A stretch of 64,000 nucleotides of DNA from Cupriavidus sp. AU9028 (GTDB lineage Bacteria; Pseudomonadota; Gammaproteobacteria; Burkholderiales; Burkholderiaceae), in assembly GCF_019795295.1 (NCBI RefSeq), contig NZ_JAIMCG010000011.1, forward strand, positions 1 through 64,000, given 5' to 3'. Below the pieces are notes generated by a model that did no database searches, was not told where the DNA came from, and was given only the letters and a program-made list of their open reading frames with translations. The translations under genes were made by a program, and so were the position numbers. This document shows, piece by piece, positions 33,296 through 42,788 of this stretch. Positions within the stretch are counted from its first letter, which is position 1, and every line of letters begins with the position of its first letter.

Positions 33296-33447
33296 GATCG
33301 CTTGGCTAAGCACTCCGGGAACGGAGATCGGGAAGGCCTTTCCTGCCGACCGAATCTGGCAATCGAAGCGGCGCTGGATTGTCGACAATCCAGCCTCGCA
33401 GGGAAAGGCGGCCCTGCTGCGAAGCGCAATTGCTTAGCCAAAAGATC
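33296..33447. repeat. nested inverted-repeat element between ppsA and ppsR
   Basis: The outer arms (33296-33312 and 33431-33447) match at 15 of 17 positions and share a perfect TTGGCTAAGCA core. A second arm pair, GCCTTTCCTGC (33336-33346) and its complement with one extra base (33398-33409), has almost the same centre. Inside, slightly off-centre, is a perfect 20-bp palindrome, CTGGATTGTCGACAATCCAG (33374-33393). The 152-bp unit could fold into one long hairpin. It fills most of the 287-bp divergent promoter region. A small non-autonomous mobile element or a structured regulator are both possible. Confidence 0.75.
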
Positions 33448-33511
33448 GCCGCTATTCTACCGTGCCGCACCGCACTTTCGCGTGCGGTGCCTACCAAATA
33501 ATCGTTTCAGC

Positions 33512-34363
33512 ATGGATTCCCCCGCCGCATCGCGAACCGACAAGCCCCCCGTGCGCACCGTTTTCATCGTCTCCGACGGCACCGGGATCACGGCCGAGAC
33601 CTTCAGCCATTCCATTCTTGCCCAGTTCGAGATGCGCTTTCGCAAGGTGCGGATGCCCTTCATCGACACGCCAGAGAAGGCGCACATGGCGGTCAGCAAG
33701 ATCAACGAGGCTTTCCAGGCCGAGGGGGTACCGCCGATCGTCTTCACGACCCTGGTCAATGCCGAATCGAACAAGGCGCTGCGCCGGGCCAAGGGCATGA
33801 TCCTCGACATGTTCCAGACCTTCATCGAGCCGCTCGAAAAGGAACTGGGGCTGAAGTCGACCCATGCGATCGGCCGGTTCCACCAGAACGCCGATACCGA
33901 GGCGTACAAGAACCGGATCGAGGCGATCAACTTCTCGCTGGCGCATGACGATGGCCAGTCGCACAAGAACCTGGAAGAAGCGGACGTGATCCTGGTCGGC
34001 GTGTCGCGCAGCGGCAAGACCCCCACCAGCCTGTACCTGGCGATGCAATACGGGCTGAAGGCGGCCAATTACCCGCTGATCCCCGACGATTTCGAGCGCG
34101 GCAAGCTGCCGACCGCACTGTACGCCTACAAGCCGAAGATCTTCGGCCTGTCGATCGACCCGCAGCGGCTCTCCGAAATCCGCAACGAGCGGCGGCCGGG
34201 CAGCAAGTACGCGGCGCTGGAGAATTGCCGCTACGAGGTCAACGAGGCGGAAATCATGATGCGGCGAGAGGGCATCAAGTGGCTGTCATCGACGCACAAG
34301 TCAATCGAGGAGATCGCCACGACGATCCTGCAGGAAATCAAGGTGGATCGGGACAATTACTGA
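33512..34363 (+). CDS. ppsR: PEP synthase regulatory protein (bifunctional kinase/pyrophosphorylase)
   Basis: 283-aa DUF299 protein that inactivates PEP synthase by ADP-dependent phosphorylation and reactivates it by Pi-dependent dephosphorylation. Family marks are VFIVSDGTGITAETF near the N terminus and the P-loop GVSRSGKTPTS (about 163-173). The partner ppsA is divergent. No good ribosome site precedes the chosen ATG, so the start is less certain than the identity. Confidence 0.95.
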   Translation: MDSPAASRTDKPPVRTVFIVSDGTGITAETFSHSILAQFEMRFRKVRMPFIDTPEKAHMAVSKINEAFQAEGVPPIVFTTLVNAESNKALRRAKGMILDMFQTFIEPLEKELGLKSTHAIGRFHQNADTEAYKNRIEAINFSLAHDDGQSHKNLEEADVILVGVSRSGKTPTSLYLAMQYGLKAANYPLIPDDFERGKLPTALYAYKPKIFGLSIDPQRLSEIRNERRPGSKYAALENCRYEVNEAEIMMRREGIKWLSSTHKSIEEIATTILQEIKVDRDNY

Positions 34364-34380
34364 TCGCCGATGGTCTGCTC

Positions 34381-34540
34381 CCCTCTCCCGCCCCTCGGAC
34401 GCCGCCGCTTGCGCCCCTCTCCCGCCCTGCGGGAGAGAGGGGCCGGGGGAGAGGGTAAGAGGCACTTGACCCACCTTGGCGGTCCGCATCGCCCGCTGCC
34501 CTCTCCCCCGCCCCTCTCCCACAAGTGGGAGAGGGGCGCA
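34381..34540. repeat. cluster of REP-like palindromes
   Basis: CCCTCTCCC-type sequences occur several times in both orientations. One unit at 34413-34442 forms a CCCCTCTCCCGC-type stem with one bulge; another at 34509-34538 is a perfect 14-bp stem (CGCCCCTCTCCCAC) with a 2-nt loop. A longer pairing links 34381-34398 with 34443-34456. The cluster fills the gap between the convergent ppsR and RNA methyltransferase genes, typical of extragenic palindromes in high-GC proteobacteria. Confidence 0.8.
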
Positions 34541-34543
34541 AAT

Positions 34544-35323
34544 CTACCCCCGCCGCTGCCGCACCGCCTCGAACAGGCAGACCGCCGTCGCCGCGGCGAC
34601 GTTGAGCGATTCCAGCCCGCCCGGTTGCGGAATGCCGACCGTGCGCGACACCAGCGCCATCCATTCCGGCCCCACGCCCGCGCCTTCATTTCCGACCACC
34701 CAGCCGACCGGCCCGCGCAGGTCGGTATCGAACAGCGTGGCGTCGGCGTGCGACGAGGTGGCCAGCAGCGGCACCGCCAGCCGCGGTGCCAGCATGTCCA
34801 CGGTGCAATGCTCGACGATGTTCAGGTGGAAATTCGCCCCCATGCCGGCGCGCAGGGTCTTGGTCGACCAGGCGAACGCGCAGCCGGTGGCCAGGAACGC
34901 ATGCTGGATGCCGGCGGCCGCCGCGCTGCGCAGGATGGAGCCGACATTGCCGGCATCCTGCACGCCATCGAGAATGACGCAGTCGCTATCGATGCTGGAC
35001 GGCAGATGGCCCGCGGGCGTGTCGATCACCAGCATCAGGTCGATGCCGTTGACCACGCCGCTGATCTGGGTGAACAGCGCGTCGGCCAGTACCACCACCC
35101 GGTCGGAATCGACGCGGGCGAGCAGCGCGGCGACTTCCGCATGGTCGTAATGCCGCTCGGAGACCACGCAACTGGCCGGCTGGCCCATGGCGGACAGATA
35201 GGCCTCGGCCAGATGCACGCCGTCCAGCACCGACTGGCCGGCCTTGCGGCGCTGGTGGGTGGAGCCGGTCAGCGCCTTCAAATGCTTGAACAGCGCGTTG
35301 TCGCGCGAGGTGACGTGTTTCAC
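34544..35323 (-). CDS. TrmH/SpoU-family RNA 2'-O-methyltransferase
   Basis: 259-aa SPOUT methyltransferase. An N-terminal substrate-binding domain (about 1-95) is followed by the knotted catalytic domain with DGVQDAGNVGSILRSAAAAG, GWVVGNEGAGV and ESLNVAAATAVCLFE, the three SpoU motifs. The start is GTG at 35323 with AGGGG upstream; longer ATG frames would run into rnhB. It follows rnhB by 19 bp. Target rRNA or tRNA position is not decidable; RlmB-like activity is possible. Confidence 0.88.
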   Translation of the reverse strand: MKHVTSRDNALFKHLKALTGSTHQRRKAGQSVLDGVHLAEAYLSAMGQPASCVVSERHYDHAEVAALLARVDSDRVVVLADALFTQISGVVNGIDLMLVIDTPAGHLPSSIDSDCVILDGVQDAGNVGSILRSAAAAGIQHAFLATGCAFAWSTKTLRAGMGANFHLNIVEHCTVDMLAPRLAVPLLATSSHADATLFDTDLRGPVGWVVGNEGAGVGPEWMALVSRTVGIPQPGGLESLNVAAATAVCLFEAVRQRRG

Positions 35324-35342
35324 GAGAGACCCCTGGCGAAAT

Positions 35343-36146
35343 TCAGGTGAGCGCCGGACCGGCGGCATCGAAGGCGCGCACCATGTCGTCGATTGCGTGG
35401 TCGACGGCCGCGGCTTCCACGCCAGCGGCTTCGACGTCAGCGGCCTCGGGCTGCGGCAGCATGCCGGCAAGCGACTGCGGCAGCGCGCCGCTGCGGATCA
35501 ATGCCTCGCGAACCGGGGCAAAGGAGCGGCGATGATGCGGCGTGGCGCCGAACCGGCTCAGCGCCTCCAGATGCTGCGGCGTGCCGTAGCCCACATGGGC
35601 GTCGAAGCCGTACTCGGGATAGGCCGCATGCAAGGTCAACAGCTCGCGATCCCTTGCGACCTTGGCCAGGATCGACGCGGCGGAGATGGCCTGTACCGTT
35701 GCGTCGCCCTTCACCACCGCCTCGACGGGAAACGGCACCTCAGGGCAGCGGTTGCCGTCGATCTGCACCAGGTCGGGCGTGACGCCGGTTGCGGCCAGCC
35801 CCCGCACGGCGCGCTGCATCGCCAGCATGGTGGCGTGCAGGATATTCAGCGTGTCGATTTCCTCGACGCTGGCGAAGGCGATATGCCAGCCCAGCGCCCG
35901 CTCGCGGATGTCGTCGAACAGGGCCTCGCGCCGGCGCGCAGTGAGGATCTTCGAGTCGGCCAGGCCCTCGATGGGCCGGGCCGGATCGAGGACCACGGCA
36001 GCGGCGAACACCGGGCCAGCCAGCGGTCCGCGCCCCGCTTCGTCGACGCCGCACAGCCGGCGTACCGCCGCGGCATCCGGGGCGAGCGACAGCCCGAGCT
36101 GCACGTCGATGGCTTCGGCGCGCTTGCGGCCCTTGCGCGCGGTCAT
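35343..36146 (-). CDS. rnhB: ribonuclease HII
   Basis: Removes ribonucleotides from RNA-DNA hybrids. The 267-aa protein carries the [14 protein letters not shown] active-site motif (about 33-46), [11 protein letters not shown], and the downstream metal ligand in [10 protein letters not shown]-terminal extension of about 50 residues is rich in Glu, Ala and Val ([11 protein letters not shown]) and has no family counterpart. Its ATG overlaps the lpxB stop by four bases (ATGA), indicating translational coupling. Confidence 0.95.
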   Translation of the reverse strand: MTARKGRKRAEAIDVQLGLSLAPDAAAVRRLCGVDEAGRGPLAGPVFAAAVVLDPARPIEGLADSKILTARRREALFDDIRERALGWHIAFASVEEIDTLNILHATMLAMQRAVRGLAATGVTPDLVQIDGNRCPEVPFPVEAVVKGDATVQAISAASILAKVARDRELLTLHAAYPEYGFDAHVGYGTPQHLEALSRFGATPHHRRSFAPVREALIRSGALPQSLAGMLPQPEAADVEAAGVEAAAVDHAIDDMVRAFDAAGPALT

Positions 36147-37354
36147 GCCGCACTCCGCCCGCGCAACAGACTCACCACCACGTCCGCGGCAATGTCGGCC
36201 GTATTGCGGCGCAAGGTGTGGTGCATCTGCGTGAAATGCTCGTACAGGAAGGCCGCGTTGGTCTGGTCGTTCAGTTGCAGCAGCGTCTCGCGCGCCAGCG
36301 CCTCCGGCGTGGCGTCGTCCTGCAGCAGCTCGGGCACGACGAAGCGGCCCGACAGGATATTGGGCAGGCCGACATAGGGCAAATACCCCTGCCGCTTCAT
36401 GATCTGCGCGGTCAACCAGGGCACCTTGTACGAGATCACCATCGGCTTCTTGTACAGCGCTGCCTCCAGCGTGGCCGTGCCGCTCGCCAGCAGCACCACG
36501 TCGGCCGCTTCCATCGCCTGGTGGGACTGACCATCGACGATGGTCACGTCCAGCTGCGGATACTGCCGCGCATGCTCTTCCACGATCGCGCGCAGCGGCG
36601 CACTGGCGGCCGGCAGCACGAAGGCCAGCGTCGCGTCCATGGCATGCATCCGCGCCATCGCCGCGAAGAAGGTCGCGCCCAGGTTGCGCACCTCCGACTG
36701 TCGGCTGCCGGGCAGCACCGCCACCACGCGCCGCCCTGCCGGCAGGCCGAGTTGGGCCCGCGCACCTTGCACATCGGGCACCATCGGGATCACGTCGGCC
36801 AGCGGATGGCCGACATACGTCGCCGGAATGCCGGCCTTGGCGTAGATCTCCGGCTCGAACGGGAACAGACACAGGATATGGTCCACCGCCTTGGCGATGG
36901 TGCGGATGCGCCCGCCGCGCCAGGCCCAGATCGACGGACTGACGAAATGGACCACCGGGATACCGGCGCGCCGCAGCGGGACCTCGAGCCCGAAGTTGAA
37001 ATCCGGTGCATCGATGCCGATGAAGCACAGCGGTCGCTCGGCCAGCAGCCGGTCGCGGATCTGCCGGCGCGTGGCCAGGATTTCGCGCAGCGAACCGATG
37101 ACTTCGACATAGCCATTGACCGACAGCGTTTCCATCGGCCAGTGCGAGACGAAGCCCTTCTCCATCATGCGGCGCCCACCGATGCCGGCATAGCGAACGT
37201 CGCCGCCAAGACGCGCCTGCAGCCCGCCAAGCAGCATCGAGGCGAGCAGGTCGCCCGAGGCCTCGCCAGCGACCATGGCAATCTCGCCGCGCAGTTCCAG
37301 GCGGGCCTGCGCGGCGGCGGCGATCCGTTGCGGTGGAATCGGCACGGCGGACAT
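36143..37354 (-). CDS. lpxB: lipid-A-disaccharide synthase
   Basis: Joins UDP-2,3-diacylglucosamine and lipid X to form the tetraacyl disaccharide of lipid A. The 403-aa GT19 glycosyltransferase shows [13 protein letters not shown] (27-39), [12 protein letters not shown] and [10 protein letters not shown], its main conserved blocks. It starts 14 bp after lpxA and overlaps rnhB. It acts at the cytoplasmic face of the inner membrane. Confidence 0.96.
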   Translation of the reverse strand: MSAVPIPPQRIAAAAQARLELRGEIAMVAGEASGDLLASMLLGGLQARLGGDVRYAGIGGRRMMEKGFVSHWPMETLSVNGYVEVIGSLREILATRRQIRDRLLAERPLCFIGIDAPDFNFGLEVPLRRAGIPVVHFVSPSIWAWRGGRIRTIAKAVDHILCLFPFEPEIYAKAGIPATYVGHPLADVIPMVPDVQGARAQLGLPAGRRVVAVLPGSRQSEVRNLGATFFAAMARMHAMDATLAFVLPAASAPLRAIVEEHARQYPQLDVTIVDGQSHQAMEAADVVLLASGTATLEAALYKKPMVISYKVPWLTAQIMKRQGYLPYVGLPNILSGRFVVPELLQDDATPEALARETLLQLNDQTNAAFLYEHFTQMHHTLRRNTADIAADVVVSLLRGRSAA

Positions 37355-37368
37355 CACGCCCGCGACCC

Positions 37369-38172
37369 TCAGCGGACGATGCCGCGCTGGGTGGCGGCGA
37401 TGAAGTCGAGGAAGGCCCGCAGCGGCTTGCCGGTCCCGGCGTCCGCCTGCGCCAGCAGGTGCCCGATCTCGGTCTGCGCCTCGTCGAAGCTCAGGTCCGA
37501 CTTGTAGAGCAGCTTGTAGGCCTGCCGCAGCGCGGCGATCTGCCCGGCATCGAAGCCGCGCCGGCGCAGCCCTTCCACGTTGATGCCGTGCGGCGTGGCC
37601 TTGTTGCCGTTCTTGTCGCTGGCCGCGATCACATACGGCGGCACGTCCTGCACCAGCGCCGACGCGCCGCCCAGCATCGCATGGTCGCCGATCCGGACGA
37701 ACTGGTGCACCCCGCTCATGCCCCCAAGGATCGCCCAGTCGCCCACCTGCACATGGCCGGCGATCTGCGCGTTGCTGGAGAACACGGTGTGGTTGCCGAC
37801 ACGGCAATCGTGCGCGATATGCACGTAGGCCATGATCCAGTTATCGTTGCCGATGCTGGTCAGGCCCTCGTCCTGCACGGTGCCGGTATGGATGGTGGTG
37901 AATTCGCGGATGCGGTTGCGGTCGCCGATCACTAGCCGGGTCGGCTCGTCGCGGTACTTCATGTCCTGCGGCGCACCGCCCACCGACGCATACGGGCCGA
38001 TATGGTTGTCGGCGCCGACGGTGGTATGCCCTTCCAGCGTGCAGTGCGAGCCGATCACGGTGCCGCTGCCGATGCGGACATTGGGTCCGACGATGGAGTA
38101 CGGGCCAACGCGCACGTCGGCCGCCAGTTCGGCCTTCGGGTCGATCAGGGCGGTGGGATGAATTAGCGTCAT
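37369..38172 (-). CDS. lpxA: UDP-N-acetylglucosamine O-acyltransferase LpxA
   Basis: First step of lipid A synthesis, transferring a 3-hydroxyacyl chain from ACP to UDP-GlcNAc. The 267-aa protein is a left-handed beta helix built of hexapeptide repeats (about 1-190) followed by an alpha-helical C-terminal domain. The catalytic histidine lies in AYVHIAHDC. It is 58 bp downstream of fabZ and 14 bp upstream of lpxB. Confidence 0.97.
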   Translation of the reverse strand: MTLIHPTALIDPKAELAADVRVGPYSIVGPNVRIGSGTVIGSHCTLEGHTTVGADNHIGPYASVGGAPQDMKYRDEPTRLVIGDRNRIREFTTIHTGTVQDEGLTSIGNDNWIMAYVHIAHDCRVGNHTVFSSNAQIAGHVQVGDWAILGGMSGVHQFVRIGDHAMLGGASALVQDVPPYVIAASDKNGNKATPHGINVEGLRRRGFDAGQIAALRQAYKLLYKSDLSFDEAQTEIGHLLAQADAGTGKPLRAFLDFIAATQRGIVR

Positions 38173-38230
38173 GCCTGCTGTCCTAGAAAGCGTGTCGATG
38201 GCGCGGGCGAAAGCCGCGCGCCCCTCGGGT

Positions 38231-38683
38231 TCAGGCGTCGGCCTGCTTGACGGTACACATCAGCTCGGCCTCGCACGCCACCTTGTCTTCGACCGTGGCG
38301 AAGGCCTTGAATTTCCAGATACCTCGAATATAGCGCTCGACCGACACATTCATGTGCAGCTGGTCGCCCGGGTAGACGACCTGCTTGAAGCGTGCACCGT
38401 CGATGCCGACGAAGTAATACAGCGCCCCTTCCTTGCGTTCCATGTCGGCGCCGAAGGTCAGCAGGCCGGCGGACTGGGCCAGCGCCTCCAGGATCATCAC
38501 GCCGGGCATCACCGGCGAGCCAGGGAAATGGCCCTGGAAATACGGCTCGTTGATGGTGACGTTCTTCAGGGTCTTGATGCGTTGCTGCGGCTCGAACTCC
38601 AGCACGCGGTCCACCAGCAGGATCGGGTAGCGGTGCGGCAACAGCTGGAGGATCTTGCGGATGTCGATATCTGCGGCGGTCAT
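38231..38683 (-). CDS. fabZ: 3-hydroxyacyl-ACP dehydratase FabZ
   Basis: Dehydrates 3-hydroxyacyl-ACP in fatty acid elongation and competes with LpxA/LpxD for hydroxyacyl-ACP. The 150-aa hot-dog enzyme has [14 protein letters not shown], the catalytic His in [12 protein letters not shown] and Glu in [11 protein letters not shown]. Its ATG overlaps the lpxD stop by four bases, so the two are translationally coupled. Confidence 0.97.
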   Translation of the reverse strand: MTAADIDIRKILQLLPHRYPILLVDRVLEFEPQQRIKTLKNVTINEPYFQGHFPGSPVMPGVMILEALAQSAGLLTFGADMERKEGALYYFVGIDGARFKQVVYPGDQLHMNVSVERYIRGIWKFKAFATVEDKVACEAELMCTVKQADA

Positions 38684-39786
38684 GATGATTTCTCTTCGGT
38701 ATTCTGTGTCGTTGTGTCCGTGCCCTGGCCGCGCAGCCGCTTCTCCAGCTGCTGCACGCGCTCGCGCAATTTGGACAAGCCGCGCACGATGGCGGCATTG
38801 CGTTCCCATTCCGCATGCGGCAGGAACGGAAATACGCTGGTGAAGTGCCGGCCGGGCTGGGCAATCGACTTGGTGATCGAAGTCCCGCCCGACACGATGG
38901 TGCCGTCGGCGATGGTCAGGTGGCCCGCGAAATTGGCCGAGCCGCCGATCATGCAGAACCGGCCGATCTTCGTGCTCCCCGCAACGGCCGCACAGCCAGC
39001 GATGACGGTATGGGCGCCGACCCGGACGTTGTGCGCGATCTGCACCTGATTGTCCAGCTTGCAGCCGTCCTCGATCACGGTATCGCCCATGGCACCGCGA
39101 TCCACCGCGGTATTGGCGCCGATCTCGACATCGTTGCCCAGCACGGCCCGGCCGGTCTGTGGGATCTTGACGTACTCGACGCCATCCGCACGCCGGTCCG
39201 GCGCGAAGCCGAACCCGTCGGCGCCGATCACCGCGCCGCTATGGACGATGCAGCGCTGGCCCAGCACACAACCATGATAGATGCTGACGTTGGCATGGAT
39301 CAGCGTATCGTCGCCAACCTGCGCGCCCGCGCCGATATAGCCGTTGGCCAGCACGCGGACGCGCTCGCCCAGGCGGGCGCCGGCCTCGATTACCACGTTG
39401 GGGCCGATGTAGCAGGAGGCGGGCACTGTCGCGTCCGGCGACACGCTGGCGCGCGGATCGATGCCGGTGCGGTGGTCCGTGTTGGCGGCACGGTCGAACT
39501 GCTGCGCGATCCTGGCGAAGCAGACATAGGGGTCGCGCGCGACCAGCCAGTTGCGGCCCTCGGCATGCCCCTGCTCGCGAATGCGCTCCAGGTCGCGGGG
39601 CGACACGACGATCGCCGCCGCGCGGGATGCCAGCGCCTGCGCCAGGTACAGCGGATTGGAGAGGAAAGCCAGCTGCCCTTCCCCGGCTTGGTCCAGCGGT
39701 GCCAGACCGCTGATGGTCAGGGTGGGCTCACCCACAACCTGCGCGCCGGTATCCGTGGCGAGCTGACCCAGTGTGGGTGCGTTCAT
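38680..39786 (-). CDS. lpxD: UDP-3-O-acylglucosamine N-acyltransferase LpxD
   Basis: Adds the second 3-hydroxyacyl chain in lipid A synthesis. The 368-aa protein has an N-terminal uridine-binding domain (about 1-105), a long left-handed beta helix of hexapeptide repeats (about 110-320, with NCxxH-type catalytic region in [13 protein letters not shown]) and a C-terminal helix. It sits between skp and fabZ, with gaps of 36 bp and a 4-bp overlap. Confidence 0.97.
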   Translation of the reverse strand: MNAPTLGQLATDTGAQVVGEPTLTISGLAPLDQAGEGQLAFLSNPLYLAQALASRAAAIVVSPRDLERIREQGHAEGRNWLVARDPYVCFARIAQQFDRAANTDHRTGIDPRASVSPDATVPASCYIGPNVVIEAGARLGERVRVLANGYIGAGAQVGDDTLIHANVSIYHGCVLGQRCIVHSGAVIGADGFGFAPDRRADGVEYVKIPQTGRAVLGNDVEIGANTAVDRGAMGDTVIEDGCKLDNQVQIAHNVRVGAHTVIAGCAAVAGSTKIGRFCMIGGSANFAGHLTIADGTIVSGGTSITKSIAQPGRHFTSVFPFLPHAEWERNAAIVRGLSKLRERVQQLEKRLRGQGTDTTTQNTEEKSS

Positions 39787-39822
39787 CGCGGTACTTCCTT
39801 GAAAGACGGGACGCGCAGCGGC

Positions 39823-40350
39823 TTACTTGCCGCCCGCGTTCAGAGCCTTCATCACATCGTCGGTAATGTCGATGCGGGGGTTGACGTAGACCGCTTCCTG
39901 CACGATCAGGTCGTACTTGCGCTGCTCGGCCAGCTGCCGGATCACGCGGTTGGCGCGCTCCAGCACCTGAGCCAGCTCCTCGTTGCGGCGCTGGTTCAGG
40001 TCCTCGCGGAACTCGCGCTGCTTGCGCTGGAACTCGCGGTCCAGGTCGGCCAGTTCGCGCTGGCGGCGCTGGCGGTCGGCATCGGCCAGCACGGCGGTGT
40101 CCTTGTCGAGCCGGTCGGCCAGGCCCTTGATCTTCTGGGCCATGTCCTGCAGCTCGCGATCGCGGCGGGAGAACTCCTGCTCCAGCTTGACCTGCGCCTG
40201 CTTGGCCGGCTGGGAATCGCGCAGGATGCGCTCCGAATTCACCGCCGCGATGCGCGCTTCCTGGGCGAGCGCGGGCGTGGCGGTGGCCAGGGCCCCGGCC
40301 GTCCCCGCGGCGACGAGCAGGGTCTGGATGATGCGGGATGGGGTTTTCAT
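39823..40350 (-). CDS. skp: periplasmic chaperone Skp/OmpH
   Basis: Holds unfolded outer-membrane proteins in the periplasm before BamA inserts them. The 175-aa precursor has a Sec signal peptide (about 1-29, ending ALA-Q), then a coiled-coil region of charged heptads (about 50-135), and a conserved C-terminal KYDLIVQEAVYVNPRIDITDDVMKAL. It is 14 bp downstream of bamA, the usual partner. Confidence 0.94.
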   Translation of the reverse strand: MKTPSRIIQTLLVAAGTAGALATATPALAQEARIAAVNSERILRDSQPAKQAQVKLEQEFSRRDRELQDMAQKIKGLADRLDKDTAVLADADRQRRQRELADLDREFQRKQREFREDLNQRRNEELAQVLERANRVIRQLAEQRKYDLIVQEAVYVNPRIDITDDVMKALNAGGK

Positions 40351-40364
40351 CAATCGATCCTTTA

Positions 40365-42665
40365 TCAGAACGCGGTACCGATCTGGAACTGGAAGCGCTG
40401 GGTACGATCGCCCTCTTCCTGCTTCAGCGGGAAGCCCACGCTGACCTTCAGCGGGCCGATCGGCGACAGCCACGACATGCCGAGACCGGTGGAGTACTTC
40501 AGGTCGCTGAAGGTCGGGGTCTCGCCTTCCTGGTACACGTTACCGAAGTCAAAGAACGTAAACAGGCGCAGCGTACGGTCCACGCCGGAGCCCGGCAGCG
40601 GGAAGATGAACTCGACGTTACCGATCATCTTCGAGGCGCCGCCCTGGGCACGGCCATACTGGTCCTTCGGACCCAGCGAGCTGGTCTGGTAGCCCCGGAC
40701 CGAGCCGATACCGCCGGCGTAGAAGTACTTGAAGACCGGGTAGTCCTTGCCGCCGAAGCCGCGACCATAGGCGATTTCGCCGTTCAACGCCAGCGTGAAT
40801 GCCTTGGAGATCGGGTAGTAGTACTGCTGCTGCACGGTGGCGCGGTAGTACGACGTGTCGCCGATGCCCGGCAGACCCACTTCCAGGTTGGCCTGGGTGT
40901 ACGGGCCCTTGGTCGGGATCAGTGCGCTGTCGCGGCGGTCGCGCGCCCAACCCACCGTGAACGGGAAGTTGTTGGTGACGTCGCCGTTCTCGCGGACCCA
41001 GTTCTGGTACTGGATCGGCGTCTGGTCGGTCACGGTCAGCTCGGTACGCTCGTAGCCGATACCGAAGAACACCGTGTCGTTCTCCGAGAACGGCACGCCG
41101 AACTTGAAGCTGCCGCCGGTCGAGACGATGCGGTAGTTGGTATCGCCGATGTAGTACAGCGGGCGCGACGTCCGATAGTAGATATCGGTCGAGCGGCTGA
41201 TGCCGTCCACGGTGAAGTACGGATCGTACTGCGTCAGCGCGATGGTACGGAACGACTTGGCGGTGTTGACGTCCAGGCCCAGGCTGGTGCCGGAGCCGAA
41301 CACGTTGTCCTGCCGCAGGCCGGCCTGCAGCACCAGCTTGTCGGTCGACGAGAAGCCCATGCCCAGGCTGATCTGCCCGGTCGGCTTCTCGGTGACGTTG
41401 ACGTTCACGTCCACCTGGTCGGGCGCGCCCGGCACGTCCTCGGTGGTGATATTGGTATCGGTGAAGTAGCCGGTCCGGTTGATCCGCGCCTGCGACTGCT
41501 GCAGCTTCTCGCTGTCGAACCACGAGCTTTCCATCTGCCGCATCTCGCGGCGCACCACCTCGTCGCGCGTCTTGCTGTTGCCGACCACATTGACGCGGCG
41601 CACGTAGACGCGGCGACCCGGATCGACCATCAGCGTCAGCGCGACTTCACGCGTCTCGCGGTTGATCTGCGGCTGCGGATTGATGGTGGTGAAGGCGTAG
41701 CCGTAGGTCCCCATCAGGTCGGTGATGGCCTTGGTGCTCTGCGTCAGCTTCTCGGACGAGAAGACCTCGCCCTTCTTCAGCGTCAGCAGCTTCTCCATCT
41801 CCTCCTGCTTGCCCAGCAGTTCGCCAGCCAGCCGGATGTCGGACACCTTGTACTGTTCGCCTTCCTTGATGTTCAGCGTCAGGTAGATGTCCTTCTTGTC
41901 CGGCGTGATCGACACCTGGGTCGATTCGATGGCGAACTCGAGGTAACCGCGGTTCAGGTAGAAGGAGCGCAGCGACTCCAGGTCGGCGGTCAGCTTCTGC
42001 TTGGAATACAGGTCGTTCTTGGTGTACCAGGAAAGCCAGTTGGGCGTCGACAATTGCATCTCGTCACGCAGCGTGCTTTCCTTGAACGCCTTGTTGCCGA
42101 CGATATTGATCTGGCGGATCTTGGCGATCGGGCCTTCGTCGACGTTGAAAACGACCGAGACGCGGTTGCGGTCAACCGGCGTCACCGTGGTCTGCACCTC
42201 GGCGGCATAGTAGCCGCGCGAGACGTACTGCCGCTTCAGTTCCTGCTCGGCCTTGTCGATCAGCGCGCGGTCGTAGTAACGCGCTTCGGCCACGCCGACG
42301 GCTCGCAGCGAACGGCGCAGGGTGTCCTTGTCGAACTCCTTGATGCCGACGAACTCGAGCTGCGAGATGCCCGGGCGCTCCTCCACCTGCACGACCAGCA
42401 CACCGTCCTCGGCGCGGATCTGCACGTCCTTGAAGAAGCCGGTGTTATAGAGCGCGCGAATCGCGTCGGCGCCCTTGTCGTCGGTGAAGGTCTCGCCTAC
42501 CTTTACAGGGAGGTAGCCGAACACCGTACCGGGTTCGACCCGTTGCAGGCCTTCCACCCGGATATCCCGGACCACAAATGGATCCGCGGCCTGGGCTGCA
42601 GGCGTCCAGGCCGCGATGATGGCACTCGCCAGCACGCCAAGCGAGATGCGCTTATGTCTGATCAA
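40365..42665 (-). CDS. bamA: outer membrane assembly factor BamA
   Basis: Central Omp85 component of the BAM complex. About 766 aa from the TTG at 42665: signal peptide (about 1-27), five POTRA repeats (about 28-425), then a beta barrel ending in the aromatic signature FQFQIGTAF. The VRGY/F motif of loop 6 appears as GSVRGYQTSS. I prefer the TTG because GAGGGG lies 6-8 bp upstream and the signal peptide then begins LIRHKR; an ATG at 42689, 24 bp earlier, lacks a ribosome site. Confidence 0.96.
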   Translation of the reverse strand: MIRHKRISLGVLASAIIAAWTPAAQAADPFVVRDIRVEGLQRVEPGTVFGYLPVKVGETFTDDKGADAIRALYNTGFFKDVQIRAEDGVLVVQVEERPGISQLEFVGIKEFDKDTLRRSLRAVGVAEARYYDRALIDKAEQELKRQYVSRGYYAAEVQTTVTPVDRNRVSVVFNVDEGPIAKIRQINIVGNKAFKESTLRDEMQLSTPNWLSWYTKNDLYSKQKLTADLESLRSFYLNRGYLEFAIESTQVSITPDKKDIYLTLNIKEGEQYKVSDIRLAGELLGKQEEMEKLLTLKKGEVFSSEKLTQSTKAITDLMGTYGYAFTTINPQPQINRETREVALTLMVDPGRRVYVRRVNVVGNSKTRDEVVRREMRQMESSWFDSEKLQQSQARINRTGYFTDTNITTEDVPGAPDQVDVNVNVTEKPTGQISLGMGFSSTDKLVLQAGLRQDNVFGSGTSLGLDVNTAKSFRTIALTQYDPYFTVDGISRSTDIYYRTSRPLYYIGDTNYRIVSTGGSFKFGVPFSENDTVFFGIGYERTELTVTDQTPIQYQNWVRENGDVTNNFPFTVGWARDRRDSALIPTKGPYTQANLEVGLPGIGDTSYYRATVQQQYYYPISKAFTLALNGEIAYGRGFGGKDYPVFKYFYAGGIGSVRGYQTSSLGPKDQYGRAQGGASKMIGNVEFIFPLPGSGVDRTLRLFTFFDFGNVYQEGETPTFSDLKYSTGLGMSWLSPIGPLKVSVGFPLKQEEGDRTQRFQFQIGTAF

Positions 42666-42788
42666 TCTTGATCCCCTCGTTGATTCCATGCAGGATTTGG
42701 CTCTGATGCTTCGCGAAGGCGGGACCTGGCGACGGGTCGCGGCACCGCGGTGCCGGCACCATGATCGCCTCGCCCCGCGCGCCGGATT

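Noticed and set aside
35347-35600. Direct-repeat-like codons at the end of rnhB as a mobile-element scar
   Set aside because: The short Val-Glu-Ala-Ala repeats are simple low-complexity coding sequence; no inverted termini or target duplication are seen.
40338-42671. Open frame of about 777 codons opposite bamA
   Set aside because: Antisense shadow; bamA has signal peptide, POTRA repeats and barrel signature on the other strand.
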